This document shows positions 30,288-33,111 of a stretch of DNA of 33,111 nucleotides, piece by piece (the stretch's first letter is position 1; each line of letters begins with the position of its first letter). Under the pieces are notes generated by a model. That model worked only from the letters and a program-made list of their open reading frames with translations, searched no databases and had not been told where the DNA came from. Both the position numbers and the translations under genes were made by a program. Source of the DNA: CAKRJP01 sp963658085 (GTDB taxonomy: Bacteria; Bacillota; Clostridia; Lachnospirales; Lachnospiraceae); assembly GCA_963658085.1 (NCBI GenBank), contig CAVKOU010000025.1:1-33111 (forward strand). Reading direction: 5' to 3'.

Positions 30288-30677
30288 ATGCGAAGAATTG
30301 TGTTAGATATGCAAAGTGAGATGTTTGCGGAAGCGGTCACAAAAGCACTTGCCGACAGCAATCTGGATTTTTTGGTATACCGCACTTCAAAACCGGAAGA
30401 GACAATCTCCTTGTGTCGCGCCTGCCATGCCAACGTGCTGGTAATGGAGGTTGTTCGGCAGGGAGTTTGGAAACTTAGCGAGAGAATCAAGATTCTCAAT
30501 GAAATAAAGGACAGTGAAACCGGGATAAGTTGCAAGATGCTCCTGTTGGTGGATGAGAAGGCGGATGAGATGTTGGCTGCCGATGTACGTCAGGCAGTGA
30601 AGGATCAGTTAGCCGATAATTTCATTTATGCTTCCGTATCACCGGCATATCTCGCAGGTGTAATTGACACACTTTAG
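30288..30677 (+). CDS. Stand-alone degenerate receiver-like protein
   Basis: Small cytosolic protein of 129 residues whose secondary-structure order fits a CheY-like receiver: strands RRIVLDM, FLVYRTS, NVLVMEVV, KMLLLVDE and NFIYASV alternating with helices. The residue at the phosphoacceptor position is Glu (LVMEV) instead of Asp. The Ser/Thr position after strand four is Asp (LLVDE) and the conserved Lys after strand five is missing (IYASVSPAYL). It therefore cannot be phosphorylated in the normal way and may sit permanently in one state. There is no output domain. It is first in the plus-strand operon and divergent from the sensor cassette. The ATG follows GGCGGTGGAAGAGCATAT. Assignment to the receiver fold is by pattern only. 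Confidence 0.6.
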   Translation: MRRIVLDMQSEMFAEAVTKALADSNLDFLVYRTSKPEETISLCRACHANVLVMEVVRQGVWKLSERIKILNEIKDSETGISCKMLLLVDEKADEMLAADVRQAVKDQLADNFIYASVSPAYLAGVIDTL

Positions 30678-30726
30678 AAAAGAAGACTCGTGGGCATAGC
30701 AAACATTAAGAAAGGAAGTACAAACA

Positions 30727-32157
30727 ATGGGACTTATTAAGGCAGCGCTTGGCGCAGCTGGCGGCGTGATGGCCGACCAGTGGAAAGAGTATTTTTATTG
30801 TGAAGCAATTCCGGAAAACGTGATGGCGGTTAAGGGAGTGCATCGTGTTTCCGATCGAAGCAGCAACTACAAGGGATCGGACAACATCATTTCAAGCGGC
30901 TCTGTCGTGGCGATTGCCGATGGACAGTGCATGATCATTGTCGATCAGGGCAAGGTCACAGAGCTTTGCGCCGAGCCGGGGGAATTTGTCTATGATTCCT
31001 CGACAGAGCCTACCATCTTCTCCGGTGACCTGGGTACAAGTATCCTCGATACGTTTAAGAACATTGGTAAACGCTTTACCTTCGGTGGTGAGCCGCCCAA
31101 GGATCAGCGCGTCTATTACTTCAATACCAAGGAACTTATCGGTAATAAGTATGGCACCCCGAGTCCTGTTCCATTTCGGGTTGTCGATCAGCGTGCGGGC
31201 ATCGATATCGATATTTCTATTCGTTGCTTTGGTGAATACAGCTATCGGATCTGTGACCCGATTCTGTTCTATACCAATGTCTGCGGCAATGTCAGCGAGG
31301 AGTATACGAGAGATCATTTGGATAGTCAGCTTAAGAGTGAACTTTTGACAGCTTTGCAGCCCGCATTCGCAAAGATTTCTGACATGGGCATTCGTTATTC
31401 GGCGCTTCCCGGTCATACGACAGAGTTGTCAGATGCACTCAACGAAGTGCTTTCCGGAAAGTGGCGGAACCTGCGTGGACTTGAAATTGTTTCCTTCGGT
31501 GTTTCTTCTGTCAAGGCAAGTGATGAAGACGAACAGATGATTAAGGAGATGCAGCGAAACGCGGCATTTATGGATCCGACGAGAGCTGCGGCACATCTGG
31601 TCGGTGCACAGGCTAGTGCCATGCAGTCGGCAGCGAGCAATCAAAATGCCGGTCCGGCAATGGCATTTATGGGTATGGATATAGCTGGTAAAGCAGGCGG
31701 CGTGAATGCGCAGAATCTTTACCAGATGGGAGCACAGCAGCAAGCGCAGGAACCTGCATCGGCTTCAGTAACATCTGAAATGCCGGCAAGCGGATGGACA
31801 TGCAGTTGTGGTCAAAGAGGCATTGTCGGAAAATTCTGCCCCGAATGCGGATCGAAAAAGCCGGAACCAAAACCTGCCGCTGACAGTTGGATTTGCCCGT
31901 CCTGCGGTGCAAGCGTAACAGGAAAATTCTGTCTGGAATGTGGTGCGAAGAAGCCGGAAGCACAGCCGGAGGGATGGACGTGCAGTTGCGGTGCAGTGAA
32001 CAAGGGAAAGTTCTGCCCGGAGTGTGGAGCAAAAAAACCGGCAGGTGTTCCGCAGTATAAATGCGACAAGTGTGGCTGGGAACCTGCTGATCCTACGCAT
32101 CCGCCGAAATTCTGTCCTGAATGCGGAGATCCCTTTGACGACGGAGATCTTACGTAA
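30727..32157 (+). CDS. SPFH (stomatin/prohibitin-like) protein with four C-terminal zinc ribbons
   Basis: Protein of 476 residues with the architecture of COG4260 (Bacillus YdjI-like, often labelled virion core protein-like). The N-terminal 300 residues form the SPFH/Band 7 region: KEYFYCEAIPENVMAVKGVH, IIVDQGKVTELCAEPGEFVY, QRVYYFNTKELIGNKYGTPS, DQRAGIDIDISIRCFGEYSY, and a helical coiled section ending in DEDEQMIKEMQRNAAFMD. A low-complexity Ala/Gln/Met linker (about 285-355) leads to four zinc ribbons at 359-466, each ending in KFCPECG or KFCLECG. No membrane segment is seen, so membrane contact is peripheral. SPFH proteins form membrane-associated oligomers. The start follows AAAGGAAGTACAAACA. 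Confidence 0.9.
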   Translation: MGLIKAALGAAGGVMADQWKEYFYCEAIPENVMAVKGVHRVSDRSSNYKGSDNIISSGSVVAIADGQCMIIVDQGKVTELCAEPGEFVYDSSTEPTIFSGDLGTSILDTFKNIGKRFTFGGEPPKDQRVYYFNTKELIGNKYGTPSPVPFRVVDQRAGIDIDISIRCFGEYSYRICDPILFYTNVCGNVSEEYTRDHLDSQLKSELLTALQPAFAKISDMGIRYSALPGHTTELSDALNEVLSGKWRNLRGLEIVSFGVSSVKASDEDEQMIKEMQRNAAFMDPTRAAAHLVGAQASAMQSAASNQNAGPAMAFMGMDIAGKAGGVNAQNLYQMGAQQQAQEPASASVTSEMPASGWTCSCGQRGIVGKFCPECGSKKPEPKPAADSWICPSCGASVTGKFCLECGAKKPEAQPEGWTCSCGAVNKGKFCPECGAKKPAGVPQYKCDKCGWEPADPTHPPKFCPECGDPFDDGDLT

Positions 32158-32171
32158 AAAGGTTGAAAATG

Positions 32172-32215
32172 GGGATGGATGTGGAAGTTAGGGATGGAAG
32201 TGAAACTGTGGGATG
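32172..32215. repeat. Three GGGATG copies at exact 19-base intervals
   Basis: GGGATG starts at 32172, 32191 and 32210. The first two 19-base units share 14 positions (GGGATGGA then T/A, GTG). The third merges into a small hairpin TGTGG/CCACA (32207-32220). It lies in the gap between the SPFH and DUF4428-like genes. Function unknown. Confidence 0.45.
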
Positions 32216-32261
32216 CCACAGAGAAAAAAATAAATTGCAAAAAATAAAGGAGTGACAGACT

Positions 32262-33029
32262 ATGGGATTGTTTGATAAAAAATATTGTGACATATGCGGA
32301 GAAAAAATCGGACTGCTTGGAAATCGCAAGCTGGAAAACGGAAACCTCTGTAAAGCCTGTGCAAGTAAGCTCTCACCGTGGTTCTCCGATCGACGTAGCA
32401 GCACGGTTGAAGAGATCAAGACGCAGCTTTCCTACCGTGAAGAAAACAGAGAAAAAGTATCGGCATTTCATACAACGCGTACACTTGGTACCAATATAAA
32501 AGTGCTGCTGGATGAGGATGCGGGAAAATTCATGGTAACGGGTGCCCGTGATCTTACTGATGCCAACCCGGATGTTCTCGATTTTTCGGATGTGACCGGC
32601 TGCAACCTTGATGTTGATGAAAGACGTTCGGAGATCAAGCGTGAGGATAAGGATGGCAAGCAGGTTAGCTACAATCCGCCGCGTTATGAGTATTCCTACG
32701 ACTTCTATATTACGATCTTTGTCAATAACCCGTATTTCGACGAAATACGGTTTCGGGTCAATTCCGGTTCCGTGGATATCACACCGGCTCCGGCGCGTCC
32801 CGGAATGACGGCAGGATGCAACCCGGAAAGCAATGTTGAGTACCGCAATTACAAAAAGCTGGGAGAGGAAATCAAGCGGGCGCTTACACAGGTTCGCAAG
32901 GACGTGCGCGAAAAGATAGAACAGGAAGCCGCGCCTAAGACAGCGGTCACCTGCCCATACTGTGGTGCAACAACTACGCCGGACGCTAGTGGTTGCTGCG
33001 AATATTGCGGAGGCGCAGTCTTAGAGTAA
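32262..33029 (+). CDS. DUF4428-like protein with N- and C-terminal zinc ribbons
   Basis: Protein of 255 residues. The N-terminus has a short zinc ribbon, CDICGEKIGLLGNRKLENGN then LCKACASKL, as in DUF4428. A central beta-rich region (about 70-190: HTTRTLGTNIKVLLDEDAGK, YEYSYDFYITIFVNNPYFDE, IRFRVNSGSVDI) may be a PH-like fold. Near the C-terminus a helical stretch (KLGEEIKRALTQVRKDVREK) precedes a second ribbon, CPYCGATTTPDASGCCEYCG. No membrane segment or catalytic motif is visible. The ATG follows AAAGGAGTGACAGACT. It shares the operon with the SPFH protein, and similar pairs of SPFH and zinc-ribbon proteins occur together in Firmicutes, so a physical partnership is plausible. Its biochemical role is unknown. 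Confidence 0.8.
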   Translation: MGLFDKKYCDICGEKIGLLGNRKLENGNLCKACASKLSPWFSDRRSSTVEEIKTQLSYREENREKVSAFHTTRTLGTNIKVLLDEDAGKFMVTGARDLTDANPDVLDFSDVTGCNLDVDERRSEIKREDKDGKQVSYNPPRYEYSYDFYITIFVNNPYFDEIRFRVNSGSVDITPAPARPGMTAGCNPESNVEYRNYKKLGEEIKRALTQVRKDVREKIEQEAAPKTAVTCPYCGATTTPDASGCCEYCGGAVLE

Positions 33030-33087
33030 AATTTTTAATTGGCAAAATAATTTTAGGCAAGACTAAAAGCATACGAGGTAAAAGCTT

Positions 33088-33111
33088 ATGAAAAAAAGAA
33101 AATTTTTAGCT
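33088..33111 (+). CDS. Start of a further gene, cut by the window edge
   Basis: ATG at 33088 preceded by CGAGGTAAAAGCTT (GAGG at about the right distance). Only eight codons are visible, MKKRKFLA. The Lys/Arg-rich start suggests a signal peptide and hence a secreted or lipoprotein product, but this is too short for an assignment. It follows the DUF4428-like gene by 58 bases and is likely in the same operon. Confidence 0.5.

Noticed and set aside
1..33111. tRNA, rRNA, CRISPR, transposon or prophage
   Set aside because: I read both strands for cloverleaf-like ends, regularly spaced repeats, transposase or integrase motifs and found none convincing.

Overview
The window looks like chromosome of a low-GC Gram-positive anaerobe, most likely a Lachnospiraceae/Clostridia gut commensal. 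I infer this from AT-rich coding, strong AGGAGG-type ribosome binding sites, Firmicutes-type TPP and M-box riboswitches, a BirA-type operator on bioY, and the gene families present. I cannot name the genus from sequence alone. No rRNA, tRNA, CRISPR array, transposase or phage gene was seen.

Layout. 0-3 kb: tail of a membrane protein (probably a P-type ATPase), an unrecognised membrane protein and the CstA carbon-starvation transporter. 3.3-10 kb: the glycolytic genes eno and pyk flank a bioY-DUF1284 operon (minus strand) and a two-gene PLP-enzyme operon for sulfur amino acids (PatB/MalY type plus MetB/MetC type). 10-14.7 kb, all minus strand: an AGCS sodium:alanine/glycine symporter, an orphan KdpD/KdpE-like two-component pair without kdpFABC, a 45-residue membrane peptide, and thiT behind a TPP riboswitch. 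15-19 kb, plus strand: a membrane-anchored glycerophosphodiester phosphodiesterase, an EamA permease and a TauE/SafE permease. 19-20 kb: an MgtE channel domain behind a complete M-box plus terminator. 20-26.8 kb: the arginine regulon, with argG divergent from argC-GNAT-argJ-argB-argD and ARG-box-like sites in the 396-base gap between them. argF and argH are not here.

26.87-33.1 kb is the most unusual part. A minus-strand signalling cassette (7TM pseudo-kinase, PAS histidine kinase, LuxR-type regulator, chained by 26- and 20-base overlaps) lies back to back with a plus-strand operon. That operon encodes a degenerate stand-alone receiver, a COG4260-type SPFH (stomatin/flotillin-like) protein with four zinc ribbons, a DUF4428-like zinc-ribbon protein, and the start of a further gene cut by the window edge. 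Base composition looks richer in G+C than in the arg operon. My working hypothesis is a laterally mobile, envelope-sensing module in which the sensor cassette controls an SPFH/zinc-ribbon effector.

Regulation is unusually readable here. There are two riboswitches, a BirA operator overlapping a near-perfect promoter, ARG boxes, several bidirectional terminators between convergent genes, and 11-base-period direct repeats at promoters of the KdpDE-like pair and the neighbouring symporter. There are also hairpins at the predicted 5' ends of the eno and kinase transcripts, and a hairpin that masks the TauE ribosome binding site.
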